Assembly: GCA_902826225.1 (NCBI GenBank)
Contig: CADEED010000030.1
Coordinates: forward strand, 1 to 36,137
Length of the DNA: 36,137 nucleotides
Direction of reading: 5' to 3'
From: an uncultured Pseudomonadota bacterium
GTDB lineage: Bacteria > Pseudomonadota > Gammaproteobacteria > Steroidobacterales > Steroidobacteraceae
Under the pieces are notes generated by a model that worked only from the letters and a program-made list of their open reading frames with translations, ran no database searches and was not told the origin of the DNA. Below are positions 1-7,651 of this stretch, piece by piece. Made by a program: the position numbers and the translations under genes. The number at the start of each line of letters is the position of its first letter. The stretch's first letter is position 1.

Positions 1-1
1 T

Positions 2-157
2 TACCTCACGCTCGCGGACGTGGTTGTCGGGCTATCTACCCACCGCTGGCTGCTGACCCCGATCGAGCGGCCGCCGCTCGACGCGCTGCATGCCCACTAC
101 CAGCGCCTGTCCGTGCGCCCGGCGTTCCGCGCGCACGTCGATCCGGGAGTTCCGTGA
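2..157 (+). CDS. Glutathione S-transferase, C-terminal fragment (5' end outside window)
   Basis: Only the last 51 residues are present, read from base 2 to the TGA at 155-157. They begin YLTLADVVVG and end in RLSVRPAFRAHVDPGVP. This matches the end of the all-helical C-terminal domain of cytosolic glutathione S-transferases: a conserved [ST]-x-A-D helix N-cap followed by a helix ending in 'RPAF'. The family conjugates glutathione to electrophiles or reduces peroxides in the cytoplasm. The N-terminal thioredoxin-like half and the catalytic residue lie outside the window, so the subfamily cannot be given. The next gene starts 10 bases downstream on the same strand and may be cotranscribed. Confidence 0.75.
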   Translation, partial: YLTLADVVVGLSTHRWLLTPIERPPLDALHAHYQRLSVRPAFRAHVDPGVP

Positions 158-167
158 GCGCGCGCCG

Positions 168-593
168 ATGATGGTCGGCGCACTGCTCGGCATCGCCGGG
201 GTCGTCTACATCGTTCTCGGTACGCTGCACGCCGTCTTCACGCTCGCCGACGAACGCCATCCGCGCCGCCTCGCGCCGGACGATCCCGCCGTCGTGACCG
301 CGATGCAGGCTTCGAAGGTGCGGCTCAGCCGCGGCGCCACGACCATGTGGCAGGCGTGGATCAGCTTCAATCTCACGCACAGTCTCGCGGCGATCATTTT
401 CGGCGCCGCCTGCCTCGTCGTGATGGCGCACATGGGGCTGTTCGTCTTCTCGCCCTGGGCGCTGCTGGCGCTCGCCGGCACCAGCGCATTGTTCGCCCTC
501 ATCGGCCTGCGCTACTGGTTCGGCGTCCCTCGGGCCGGCACCCTCATCGCCACCGCCTGTCTGACCGCCGCCTGGGCGCTGTACGCGCTCTAG
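168..593 (+). CDS. Small integral membrane protein, unknown function
   Basis: The product is 141 residues if translation starts at ATG 168; ATG 171 follows directly and is equally possible. An in-frame ATG at 90 lies inside the GST coding sequence and adds an Arg-rich stretch that does not look like native protein, so I rejected it. About four hydrophobic helices can be seen: near residues 2-22, 65-85, 90-112 and 118-140. A loop between the first two carries basic and acidic residues followed by TTMWQAWISFNLTHSLAA. The Trp/Asn/His pattern entering the second helix looks conserved, but I cannot name a family with confidence. No clear ribosome-binding site is visible, so it may be translated by coupling from the GST gene. 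Confidence 0.7.
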   Translation: MMVGALLGIAGVVYIVLGTLHAVFTLADERHPRRLAPDDPAVVTAMQASKVRLSRGATTMWQAWISFNLTHSLAAIIFGAACLVVMAHMGLFVFSPWALLALAGTSALFALIGLRYWFGVPRAGTLIATACLTAAWALYAL

Positions 594-625
594 ATGCGGT
601 CTCACGCCGCGCAACCGCGCGGAAT

Positions 626-661
626 CGCCCGTAAAGTATTGATTCTCAATACTTTCGGGCG
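626..661. repeat. Long imperfect inverted repeat upstream of glmS
   Basis: The arms are 626-642 and 646-661. CGCCCG (626-631) pairs with CGGGCG (656-661), and AAAGTATTGA (633-642) pairs with TCAATACTTT (646-655). A single unpaired T sits at 632 and the loop is TTC. The outer stem is GC-rich and the inner stem is AT-rich, which stands out from the surrounding DNA. It could be a terminator for the upstream genes, although no T-tract follows. It could also be a dimeric repressor site: the TTGAGAATCAA core read on the minus strand loosely resembles half of a Fur-type site. The sequence alone does not decide between these. Confidence 0.6.
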
Positions 662-739
662 CCCCAGGCGGGCGGATGTGAGCAACGTTCCAGAGTGCGT
701 CGCGGGGGGGCTGCGGCCGCTTCTAACGGACTGAATGCA

Positions 740-762
740 GGGGCAGAATAGCCCCCCTTTTT
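740..762 (+). promoter_or_regulatory. Short GC hairpin followed by five T's in the glmS leader
   Basis: GGGGC (740-744) and GCCCC (751-755) form a 5-bp stem around the loop AGAATA. Two C's and a run of five T's (758-762) follow, only 18 bases before the glmS start. The shape is that of a small intrinsic terminator or attenuator. The same stretch also contains a weak -10-like CAGAAT (744-749), with TTCTAA (721-726) placed 17 bases before it. If that is the promoter, the hairpin would not be wholly transcribed. The two readings exclude each other. Confidence 0.3.
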
Positions 763-780
763 GCCAGACCCAGGCCCTCC

Positions 781-2616
781 ATGTGCGGCATCGTCGGAGC
801 CATCGCTGAGCGGAACATCGTCCCGATCCTGATGGAGGGACTGCGCCGCCTCGAGTACCGCGGCTACGACTCCGCCGGCATCGCCGTCCTGAACGGCAGC
901 GCGCACCTGAAGCGCCTGCGGACCGTGGGCAAGGTGAAGATGCTGCAGGACGCGATCGACGCGGACCCGACCCACGGCAAGGTCGGCATCGCGCATACGC
1001 GCTGGGCGACCCACGGCGTTCCCTCCGAGCGCAACGCGCATCCGCACGTCTCGCACGACGGGCTCGCGATCGTCCACAACGGCATCATCGAGAACCACGA
1101 GGAGCTGCGCGCGGATCTCGAGAAGGCCGGCTACAGGTTCACCTCCGAGACCGACACCGAGGTGATCGCGCATCGCGTGCATCATCACCTGCAATCGCAG
1201 AAGGATCTGTTCAGGGCCGTGCGCGCCACGGTGGCGGAACTCGAAGGCGCGTACGCGCTGGCCGTCGTCAGCGAGTCCGAACCCGAGCGCATCATCCTCG
1301 CGCGTGAAGGCTGCCCGGTGGTCGTCGGCCTGGGCGTCGGCGAGAACTTCGTCGCGTCCGACGTCGCCGCGCTGCTGCCCGTCACGCGCCGCTTCATGTT
1401 CCTCGAAGAGGGCGACGTCGCCGACATCCATCGCACCTCGATCAAGGTGCTCGACAAGAACGGCGACTCCGTCGACCGCCCGGTGCGCGAGAGCGAGCTC
1501 TCCGCCGACGCGGCGGAGAAGGGCCAGTACCGGCACTTCATGCTCAAGGAGATCCACGAGCAGCCGCGCGCCGTCGCGGACACGCTCGCGGAACGCGTGG
1601 CCAATGGCCGCCTGCTCGAGCAGGCCTTCGGCCCGGCCGCGACGGAGATCTTCAAGCGCACCGAGCACGTGCACATCATCGCGTGCGGCACGAGCTATCA
1701 CTCGGGCGTCGTCGCGCGCTACTTCATCGAGCAGATCTGCAAGATCCCGTGCACGGTCGAGATCGCCAGCGAGTATCGCTACCGCAGCCCGGTCGTGCCG
1801 AAGAACTCGCTGTTCGTGACGATCTCGCAGTCCGGCGAGACCGCCGACACGCTCGCCGCGCTGCGGCTCGCGAAGCAGGCGGGCTATCTATCGTCGCTCG
1901 CGATCTGCAACGTGCCCGAGAGCTCACTGGTGCGCGAGTCCGAGCTGGTGATGCTCACGCGCGCGGGTCCGGAGATCGGCGTCGCGTCGACGAAGGCCTT
2001 CACGACCCAGCTCACCGCGCTCAGCATGCTCGTCATCGCGCTCGCCAAGCATCGCACGGCCGACGCCGAGCGCGAGCGCACGCTCGTGCAGCGGCTCATC
2101 GAGATCCCGTCGATCATCGAGAAGACGCTGAGCCTCGACCCGGTCATCTACGAACTGGCGAAGCGCTTCGCCGACAAGCACCACGCGTTGTTCCTCGGCC
2201 GGGGCGCACTCTCCGCGATCGCCATGGAAGGCGCGTTGAAACTCAAGGAAATCTCGTACATCCACGCCGAGGCATATGCCGCGGGCGAGCTCAAGCACGG
2301 GCCGCTCGCGCTCGTCGACGCGGACATGCCCGTCATCACCGTGGCGCCGAACAACGACCTGCTCGAGAAGCTCAAGAGCAATCTCATGGAAGTGCGCGCG
2401 CGCGGTGGCGAGCTCATCGTGTTCGCCGATCCGGACTCCGGCATCACGCCGTCCGAAGGCGTCACGGTCATCACGATGCCGAAGCACGTGAGCTACTTCC
2501 AGGCGCCCGCGGTGTACACCGTGCCGCTGCAGCTGCTCGCGTATCACGTGGCCATCCTCAAGGGCACGGACGTCGATCAGCCGCGCAATCTCGCGAAGTC
2601 CGTCACCGTCGAATAG
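781..2616 (+). CDS. glmS: Glutamine--fructose-6-phosphate aminotransferase (isomerizing)
   Basis: GlmS makes glucosamine-6-phosphate from fructose-6-phosphate and glutamine, the committed step toward UDP-GlcNAc for peptidoglycan and lipopolysaccharide. It acts in the cytoplasm as a homodimer. The 611-residue product matches the usual size (about 609). It opens [10 protein letters not shown], so Cys2 becomes the N-terminal nucleophile of the class II glutaminase domain (about 2-220) after Met removal. [11 protein letters not shown] and HTRWATHG are family signatures. Two SIS sugar-isomerase domains follow (about 285-425 and 455-600), with [21 protein letters not shown] and GELKHGP, and the end [11 protein letters not shown] is characteristic. 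No strong ribosome-binding site precedes the ATG. No glmU lies next to it here. Confidence 0.97.
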   Translation: MCGIVGAIAERNIVPILMEGLRRLEYRGYDSAGIAVLNGSAHLKRLRTVGKVKMLQDAIDADPTHGKVGIAHTRWATHGVPSERNAHPHVSHDGLAIVHNGIIENHEELRADLEKAGYRFTSETDTEVIAHRVHHHLQSQKDLFRAVRATVAELEGAYALAVVSESEPERIILAREGCPVVVGLGVGENFVASDVAALLPVTRRFMFLEEGDVADIHRTSIKVLDKNGDSVDRPVRESELSADAAEKGQYRHFMLKEIHEQPRAVADTLAERVANGRLLEQAFGPAATEIFKRTEHVHIIACGTSYHSGVVARYFIEQICKIPCTVEIASEYRYRSPVVPKNSLFVTISQSGETADTLAALRLAKQAGYLSSLAICNVPESSLVRESELVMLTRAGPEIGVASTKAFTTQLTALSMLVIALAKHRTADAERERTLVQRLIEIPSIIEKTLSLDPVIYELAKRFADKHHALFLGRGALSAIAMEGALKLKEISYIHAEAYAAGELKHGPLALVDADMPVITVAPNNDLLEKLKSNLMEVRARGGELIVFADPDSGITPSEGVTVITMPKHVSYFQAPAVYTVPLQLLAYHVAILKGTDVDQPRNLAKSVTVE

Positions 2617-2675
2617 GAACGGGCCGGCGCGCATTACTTGCGGCGTGCCGGCCAAGCCGGCTGCGGCGCCCGTTC
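2617..2675 (+). terminator. Compound hairpin directly after glmS
   Basis: GAACGGGC (2617-2624) starts at the base after the glmS stop codon and pairs perfectly with GCCCGTTC (2668-2675). Inside this outer 8-bp stem, GCCGGC (2647-2652) can pair with GCCGGC (2656-2661) around the loop CAA. No T-tract follows, so it is not a textbook intrinsic terminator. It may end transcription weakly or protect the 3' end of the mRNA. Confidence 0.4.
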
Positions 2676-2795
2676 CCCCACCGGGCCCCTGAGCGGGCCG
2701 TGTCGGGCGACTCCCACGCGGCGATTCCCGGGCGCCGATGCTCGCCCCCGGCGCGACTGGCTATTGTCCGGCCGTCTGGTGTCCGGGAGCACGCC

Positions 2796-3563
2796 GTGAG
2801 CAAGGCCGCACGCGCCGAGATTTTCGTCAACATCCTGCGCGACGTGGGCGTACCGGTCGACGGCGTCACCAAGGTCCTCGACCTGGGTTGCGGCGCGGGG
2901 CACCTGGTCAAAGCCGCGCGCGCCAAGGGACTCGATTTCTATGGCGCCGGGGTCGACATGCGCGATGCGCACAACGCCTCGGATCCCGCGCTGGTCGAAC
3001 AGCGCATCCTCCGCCCGATTCCGTTCGATCCGTATCGTCTGCCGTTCGATGATGCGACCTTCGACGTCGTCATCAGCGACATGGTCCTCGAGCACGTGAT
3101 GGACTATCCGACGACCCTGCGCGAGATCCACCGGGTGCTCAAGCCCGGCGGTGCGTTCCTGCACCTGTTCGCGCCGCGCTACTCGCCGCTGGAACCGCAC
3201 GTGTACGTGCCGCTCGCGACGATGGTCCAGTCGCGCTGGTGGCTCAAGGCCTGGGCATTGCTCGGCGTGCGCAATGAATTCCAGAAACGCATGACGGCCG
3301 CCGAGGCCACCGCCGCGAATCTCAAGTTCCTGAAGTCGCGCACGAACTATCTGCCCAAGCGGGAGCTGAAGCGCCTGTTCGCGCAGCACTACACCGACGT
3401 GCGCTTCGTCGAGGACGCGTTCCTCAAGAACAGCGCACGCGGCCGCAAGGTGTACCCGCTGGCGAAGCGGTTGCCGATCCTGACGCGGCTCTACAGTGCC
3501 GTGGCGAACCGCGTGATGTTCGGCCGGCGGCCCGCGAACGTTCCCCGTTCGAAAGCCGCCTAG
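2796..3563 (+). CDS. Class I SAM-dependent methyltransferase
   Basis: The product is 255 residues from GTG 2796, which has a good GGGAG ribosome-binding site at 2785-2789. A far longer frame is open upstream, but it runs through glmS and is not coding. The Rossmann-fold methyltransferase motifs are clear: motif [11 protein letters not shown] (about 29-38), an acidic strand end in [19 protein letters not shown], and the post-motif [18 protein letters not shown]. This is the Methyltransf_11 type. The C-terminal third (about 150-255) is basic and rich in aromatic residues and may contact the substrate, which cannot be told from sequence. A weak -10-like TATTGT lies at 2762-2767. Its stop codon overlaps the rimO stop in a shared CTAG. 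Confidence 0.88.
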   Translation: MSKAARAEIFVNILRDVGVPVDGVTKVLDLGCGAGHLVKAARAKGLDFYGAGVDMRDAHNASDPALVEQRILRPIPFDPYRLPFDDATFDVVISDMVLEHVMDYPTTLREIHRVLKPGGAFLHLFAPRYSPLEPHVYVPLATMVQSRWWLKAWALLGVRNEFQKRMTAAEATAANLKFLKSRTNYLPKRELKRLFAQHYTDVRFVEDAFLKNSARGRKVYPLAKRLPILTRLYSAVANRVMFGRRPANVPRSKAA

Positions 3564-4894
3564 TCAGGCGCGCGGCTCTCGACGACGCGGGCTTCGAGGT
3601 CGTGATCGCTCGACCCGGTGATCTCGACATCGACGAGGGCCCCGGCCGCAAGCTTGCCGCCTTTGCGGATTTTCACGACGCCGTCGATCTCGGGGGCATC
3701 GGCCATGCTGCGCGCGATGGCCATGTTGCCCTCGACCGCGTCCACGAGCACCTCCGTGCGCCGGCCGACCTTCGCGGCGAGCCGCGCGGCACTGATCGCC
3801 GCGGACTTGCGCATGAAACGCGCGAGGCGGTCTTCCTGGATCCCGGGATCGACGTGGGCCGCGATGTCGTTCGCGGGCGCCCCTTCGACCGGCGAGTACT
3901 TGAACGCGCCGACGCGGTCGAGCTGCGCCTCGTCGAGCCAGTCCAGCAGTTCTTCGAACTCCGCTTCTGTCTCGCCGGGGAAGCCGACGATGAACGTGGA
4001 GCGGATCGCGAGATCGGGGCAGACCTCTCGCCACGCCCTGATGCGGCCCAGCGTCTTCTCGACCTGGCCGGGGCGCTTCATGCGCTTGAGCACCGAGGGG
4101 CTGCCGTGCTGGAACGGGATGTCGAGGTAGGGCAGCACCTTGCGCTCCGCCATCAGCGGGATCACGTCGTCGACGTGCGGATACGGATACACGTAGTGCA
4201 TGCGGATCCAGATGCCGAGCTCGCCCAGACCTTTCGCGAGGTCGAGGAAGCGCGTTTCGTACGGCTGGCCGCGCCACTCGCCCGGGCGGTAGCGGAGGTC
4301 CACGCCGTAGGCCGACGTGTCCTGCGAGATCACGAGGATCTCCTTCACGCCGGCGCGCGCGAGCTTTTCGCCCTCGCGCAGGACCTCGTCGATGGGCCGG
4401 CTGGCCAGCAACCCGCGCATCGAGGGGATGATGCAGAAGCTGCACTTGTTGTTGCAGCCTTCGGAGATCTTGAGATACGCGTAATGCCGCGGCGTGAGGC
4501 GGATGCCCTGCGGCGGCACCAGGTCGACGAAGGGATCGTGTTTCGGCGGGATGTGCTCGTGCACCGCGCCGACCACTTCTTCATAGGCGTGCGGGCCGGT
4601 GACCTTCAGGACCTTCGGGTGACGTTCGAGGATCCGTTCGGGTCTCGCGCCCAGGCACCCGGTGACGATGACCTTGCCGTTCTTTTCGAGCGCCTCGCCG
4701 ATCGCGTCGAGCGATTCGTCGACCGCGGAATCGATGAAGCCGCAGGTGTTCACGACGACGACGTCGGCCGACCCATAGTCCGGCGCCACCTGGTAACCCT
4801 CGGAGCGAAGCTGCGTGATGATGCGTTCGGAATCCACGAGCGCCTTCGGGCACCCGAGGCTGACGAACCCGACTTTCGGTTGGCGGCGGCTCAT
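3560..4894 (-). CDS. rimO: Ribosomal protein S12 methylthiotransferase RimO
   Basis: RimO is a radical-SAM enzyme that adds a methylthio group to the conserved Asp of ribosomal protein S12. The 444-residue product matches the family (441 in E. coli). The N-terminal methylthiotransferase domain has the three cluster cysteines C15, C51 and C80. The radical-SAM motif C147-x3-C151-x2-C154 lies in [20 protein letters not shown]-terminal TRAM domain (about 375-440) follows. [14 protein letters not shown] and the IPSMRG context fit RimO rather than the tRNA enzyme MiaB. I chose ATG 4894 because it begins at the conserved domain; the frame opens further upstream but adds an Arg/Ser-rich stretch. A TACAAT box lies 11 bases before this ATG and there is no clear Shine-Dalgarno sequence. 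Confidence 0.96.
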   Translation of the reverse strand: MSRRQPKVGFVSLGCPKALVDSERIITQLRSEGYQVAPDYGSADVVVVNTCGFIDSAVDESLDAIGEALEKNGKVIVTGCLGARPERILERHPKVLKVTGPHAYEEVVGAVHEHIPPKHDPFVDLVPPQGIRLTPRHYAYLKISEGCNNKCSFCIIPSMRGLLASRPIDEVLREGEKLARAGVKEILVISQDTSAYGVDLRYRPGEWRGQPYETRFLDLAKGLGELGIWIRMHYVYPYPHVDDVIPLMAERKVLPYLDIPFQHGSPSVLKRMKRPGQVEKTLGRIRAWREVCPDLAIRSTFIVGFPGETEAEFEELLDWLDEAQLDRVGAFKYSPVEGAPANDIAAHVDPGIQEDRLARFMRKSAAISAARLAAKVGRRTEVLVDAVEGNMAIARSMADAPEIDGVVKIRKGGKLAAGALVDVEITGSSDHDLEARVVESRAPD

Positions 4895-4905
4895 GAGGGG
4901 GCGCG

Positions 4906-4911
4906 ATTGTA
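4906..4911 (-). promoter_or_regulatory. -10 box of rimO (TACAAT), near-leaderless start
   Basis: On the minus strand TACAAT is followed by 11 bases and then the rimO ATG at 4894. Transcription starting about 7 bases after the box would leave an untranslated leader of only 4-5 bases. No convincing -35 element is visible at 16-18 bases spacing. Confidence 0.45.
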
Positions 4912-5018
4912 CAGGCGACTTCCCCCCTTTCCGAGTGCGGCTCATCCGCGAAAAACCCCGCCCTCGACGCTGCCGCGTTGACCCGTCAATCGCCGCGATC
5001 GCGGCATCGGAGGTCGAC

Positions 5019-5660
5019 ATGGCTACGTCGGTGCAGCGCCCCTACGGGGCAATCGGTCGGATCGGCGTCGTCGCGGCGATGCACGTCGGGGCGCTCTATC
5101 TCATCGCTGCCAGCCTGGGGATCGCGCCGCCGCTGCCGATCGTAAAGACCGAGGCGACGATCCTTCCGCAAACCGTGATTCCCGACGAGCCGCCGCCGCG
5201 CTTCGTTCCCACCGAGGAGCGGCCGGACATTCCCTATATTCCGATGCCGGACGTGCCGATTCTGCTCGACGACCCGGCCCCGGGGGACGCCATTACCGCC
5301 ACGTTGACGCCGGTCGACCAGATCGGCGCCTCGCAGCCGGGCTCGGCCGCTCCGCAGCCCGTGATCTCGGCGCCGTCGATCGACCCGCGCCGGCCGCTGT
5401 CCCGGCCGCCGTATCCCGCCGATGTCATCCGCATGAACGGCGAGGGCAGTGCGGTCGTCGAGATCTACGTGCTCGAGAACGGCCGTGTCGGCGACGCGCG
5501 CATCGTGAAGAGCACCGGCTGGGAATCTCTCGACAAGGCCACGGTCGCGGAGGCGCGCCGGAACTGGCGGCTCAAGCCGGCGATGCGCGACGGCGTGGCC
5601 ATCGCGCAGTGGCATCGGCTGAGCGTGGCGTTCCGGCTGGAAGACGCCCGGCGGAACTGA
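5019..5660 (+). CDS. TonB-domain energy transducer-like protein
   Basis: The product is 213 residues from ATG 5019, with a strong GGAGG at 5009-5013. The frame is open further upstream, but that part overlaps rimO. The layout is that of TonB: a short cytoplasmic N-terminus, one membrane helix (about 14-34), a Pro-rich and acidic periplasmic spacer (about 36-125), and a C-terminal TonB domain (about 130-210). The last contains [16 protein letters not shown] and [20 protein letters not shown], with the usual alternating beta strands ending in WRLKP. TonB proteins pass proton-motive force from ExbB-ExbD to outer-membrane receptors. No exbB, exbD or receptor gene lies here, so it is an orphan copy or serves another envelope task. 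Its end is 3 bases from the opposing small membrane protein. Confidence 0.85.
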   Translation: MATSVQRPYGAIGRIGVVAAMHVGALYLIAASLGIAPPLPIVKTEATILPQTVIPDEPPPRFVPTEERPDIPYIPMPDVPILLDDPAPGDAITATLTPVDQIGASQPGSAAPQPVISAPSIDPRRPLSRPPYPADVIRMNGEGSAVVEIYVLENGRVGDARIVKSTGWESLDKATVAEARRNWRLKPAMRDGVAIAQWHRLSVAFRLEDARRN

Positions 5661-5663
5661 GGA

Positions 5664-5873
5664 TCACCGCGTCGCCGAGTCGGTTTCCGGCGTCGCGGGC
5701 TCGGCGGCCGCCGGCTCGGGCGCGGCGGGCGCCGCGTCATCTGGCGTAGCGGTCGCGGGCTGGGCGGGCGGCAGCCGGTGCTGGCATTCGCGCAACAGGA
5801 AGAACACGCTGACCGCGGCAACGGGCACCGCGATCCACGGCCACGCGGATCCTTTCCTCTCCGACTCGCTCAT
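5664..5873 (-). CDS. Small single-pass membrane protein with Ala/Pro-rich tail
   Basis: The product is 69 residues from ATG 5873, supported by GGGGAG (5879-5884) with a 5-base spacer. A GTG at 5885 is in frame, but choosing it would put the ribosome-binding site inside the gene. Residues 1-10 are polar and basic (MSESERKGSA). Residues 11-27 form one hydrophobic helix. The rest is low-complexity Ala/Pro/Glu/Thr and probably lies in the periplasm. No family is recognised. It converges on the TonB-domain gene and diverges from the DUF3592 gene. The good start signal and consistent GC-rich third positions support it as real. Confidence 0.55.
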   Translation of the reverse strand: MSESERKGSAWPWIAVPVAAVSVFFLLRECQHRLPPAQPATATPDDAAPAAPEPAAAEPATPETDSATR

Positions 5874-5942
5874 CGTGCTCCCCACATCGAATAGACTCGC
5901 AATCTACCGTGTGACCGCGCCAGCAGCAATCATCAATCACCC

Positions 5943-6380
5943 GTGCTCGCTCTTCGCATCCTGGGCTTAGGCGCCCGACTCCTGCTCGCACTGAGCCTCG
6001 TCTGTTTCTTGTTAGGCGGCTACCTGCTGTATCGCGGGCTCGCGTTCGATCGCACGACCCTCACGACGACCGGTACGGTAGTTAGCTACCGCGAGGTGCA
6101 CGACGGCGACGCCACGCGCTGGCGGCCGCGCGTGAAGTTCACCACCCCGGCGGGCGACATCATCACGTTCGAGGGCCAGCTCGCGACGACCACGCAGCGC
6201 TTCGCCGTCGGCGCCGGCGTGCCGGTGATATTCGCGCCGGGAAAACCCAGCGAGGCGCGTCTCGCGACGTTCGCGGACAACTGGTTTGGTCCCGTCGCGT
6301 CGGGAGTCGTCGGCATCCTCGCGTTCGGGGCGGGCATCTTCATCCGCCGCGCCGCGAAGCGTTCGCTGGCGAGCGCATGA
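5943..6380 (+). CDS. DUF3592 domain membrane protein
   Basis: The product is 145 residues from GTG 5943. Two membrane helices, near residues 9-31 and 116-136, flank a small beta-rich domain. That domain carries TTTGTVVSYREV, VKFTTPAGDIITFEGQ, then VPVIFAPGKPSEARLATF. The pattern (G-x-V-V-x-Y near the start, a middle strand with F-T-x-x-G, and 'V-x-Y/F-x-P-x-x-P-x-x-A' near the end) is that of DUF3592. The molecular function of this family is unknown. No good ribosome-binding site precedes the GTG. The stop overlaps the next start by four bases (ATGA, 6377-6380), showing translational coupling to the methyltransferase. Confidence 0.75.
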   Translation: MLALRILGLGARLLLALSLVCFLLGGYLLYRGLAFDRTTLTTTGTVVSYREVHDGDATRWRPRVKFTTPAGDIITFEGQLATTTQRFAVGAGVPVIFAPGKPSEARLATFADNWFGPVASGVVGILAFGAGIFIRRAAKRSLASA

Positions 6381-6961
6381 CGCGCTTCGACGAGGCGTAC
6401 TACCGCCGCTACTATTTCAATACGCGAACCGCGGTGACGGGCAAGGCCGAGATGCGCGCGCGTGGCGAGCTGATCGGCGCGTACTCCAATCACATCGGGC
6501 TGCCGGTGCGGCGCCTGCTCGACGCGGGCTGCGGCATCGGGCTGCTGCGCGCCCCGCTGCTGCGCGCCTTTCCGCGGGCCGAGTACACCGGTCTCGAGTA
6601 CAGCGAATACCTGTGCGGGAAATACGGCTGGACGCGCGGCTCGCTCGCCGACTGGTCCGCCGATCCTTTCGACCTCGTCGTCTGCTACGACGTGCTCCAG
6701 TATCTCGACGACTACACCGCGGCGCGGGCGCTCGCGAATCTCGGCCGGCTCACGCGCGGCGTGCTGTACCTGTCGGCGCTGACCGCGCGGGACTGGCGCG
6801 AGAACTGCGACCGGACGCGCACCGACCGCAACGTGCACCTGCGCGATGCCGAGTGGTACGCCACGCGGCTCAAGCGCAACTTCCGCCCGTCGGGCGCGGG
6901 ATTCTGGGTCCGGCGCGGGGCGCCGCTCACCACCTGGGAGATGGAAACCGCCTTTGCATAG
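6377..6961 (+). CDS. Small class I SAM-dependent methyltransferase
   Basis: The product is 194 residues. Motif I is RLLDAGCGIGLLR (about 47-59), followed by the acidic strand end in YTGLEYSEYLC. FDLVVCYDVLQYLDD matches motif II and the following helix of Methyltransf_11/25-type enzymes. The N-terminus (DEAYYRRYYFNTRTAV) is aromatic and resembles the lid helix of small-molecule methyltransferases. The substrate is unknown. It is coupled to the DUF3592 gene by a four-base overlap and is followed 5 bases later by a short ORF. The four genes at 5943-7613 form one probable operon. Confidence 0.85.
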   Translation: MTRFDEAYYRRYYFNTRTAVTGKAEMRARGELIGAYSNHIGLPVRRLLDAGCGIGLLRAPLLRAFPRAEYTGLEYSEYLCGKYGWTRGSLADWSADPFDLVVCYDVLQYLDDYTAARALANLGRLTRGVLYLSALTARDWRENCDRTRTDRNVHLRDAEWYATRLKRNFRPSGAGFWVRRGAPLTTWEMETAFA

Positions 6962-6966
6962 ACGAT

Positions 6967-7167
6967 ATGCTGCCGCGCATGCCCGAACCGCTCCTTCCCG
7001 TCGACGCCGCCCGGGGCGACGCCCGCCACCAGGACGTGCGCGCGGCGGTGTTCTCAGTCGTGCCGCAGCGCCGCGCGCCGCTGCCAAGACGGGCGTTCTG
7101 GCGCGTGGTCCTGTGGGCGGCGCGGTTTCCCGCGGGGCTGCGGCTCCTCGGCCGCCTGCGTAGTTAG
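6967..7167 (+). CDS. Short basic protein, unknown
   Basis: The ORF gives 66 residues from ATG 6967, or 62 from ATG 6979. It begins 5 bases after the methyltransferase stop and ends 2 bases before the YdcZ-type start, so it exactly fills a gap in a coupled operon. Nearly all third codon positions are G or C, as in its neighbours. The first half is mixed and polar. The second half (about 37-66) is Arg-rich with Trp/Phe/Leu, including RRAFWRVVLWAARFPAG, and would form an amphipathic basic helix suited to nucleic-acid or membrane-surface binding. I recognise no family. Confidence 0.5.
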   Translation: MLPRMPEPLLPVDAARGDARHQDVRAAVFSVVPQRRAPLPRRAFWRVVLWAARFPAGLRLLGRLRS

Positions 7168-7169
7168 GC

Positions 7170-7613
7170 ATGCGCGGAATCGCCTGGATGCTGGGTCTTG
7201 CCGCGGGCTTCGGGCTCACGGTGCAGGTTGCGATGAACTCGCAGCTCCGCCGCTCCATGGAGAGCGCCAACATCGCCGCCCTCATCAGCTTCCTCGTGGG
7301 CACCGTCGCGCTCATCGTGCTCGTGGTCTCGATGCGCGCGCCGATTCCCGGCCGCGAGACGATCGCCGCCGTGCCGGTGTGGGCGTGGTTCGGCGGCCTG
7401 CTGGGCGCGTTCTACGTCGCCTCGTCCACCGTCGTCGCGGCGGAGCTCGGTGCCACGACGCTGCTGGCGCTCGCCTTGCTCGGCCAGCTGAGCACCGCGC
7501 TGGTCATCGATCACTTCGGCTGGCTCGAGATGCCGGTGCACCCCGTCACCTGGAGCCGCATGGCGGGCGTCGCGTTGCTGGGCGCCGGCGTGTGGCTCGT
7601 TTCCCGGCCCTGA
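7170..7613 (+). CDS. DMT-superfamily YdcZ-type (DUF606) membrane protein
   Basis: The 147-residue protein is almost wholly hydrophobic, with about five helices (near 4-22, 35-54, 68-88, 92-110 and 125-143). It opens GIAWMLGLAAGFGLTVQVAMN and later has WFGGLLGAFYVASSTVVAAELGA, ALALLGQLSTALVIDHFG and the closing helix RMAGVALLGAGVWLV. This is the single-domain YdcZ/DUF606 branch of the drug/metabolite transporter superfamily. Such proteins are presumed to work as dimers; their substrates are unknown. Start ATG 7170 lies 2 bases after the preceding short ORF with no ribosome-binding site of its own, so coupling is likely. Confidence 0.85.
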   Translation: MRGIAWMLGLAAGFGLTVQVAMNSQLRRSMESANIAALISFLVGTVALIVLVVSMRAPIPGRETIAAVPVWAWFGGLLGAFYVASSTVVAAELGATTLLALALLGQLSTALVIDHFGWLEMPVHPVTWSRMAGVALLGAGVWLVSRP

Positions 7614-7651
7614 CTTCCACACACAGACTCAAACCCGAGGAATCGACAGCG

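Noticed and set aside
662..780. glmS ribozyme
   Set aside because: It is known from Gram-positive lineages, and the short leader here cannot hold its multi-pseudoknot core.
646..1701. 351-codon open frame on the minus strand over the start of glmS
   Set aside because: It is antisense to the well-supported glmS gene, has an Arg/Ala/Val/Asp-rich composition typical of GC-rich shadow frames and shows no domain.
1683..2795. N-terminal extension of the methyltransferase frame through glmS
   Set aside because: The Arg/His-rich translation overlaps glmS. GTG 2796 has a proper ribosome-binding site and begins the recognisable domain.
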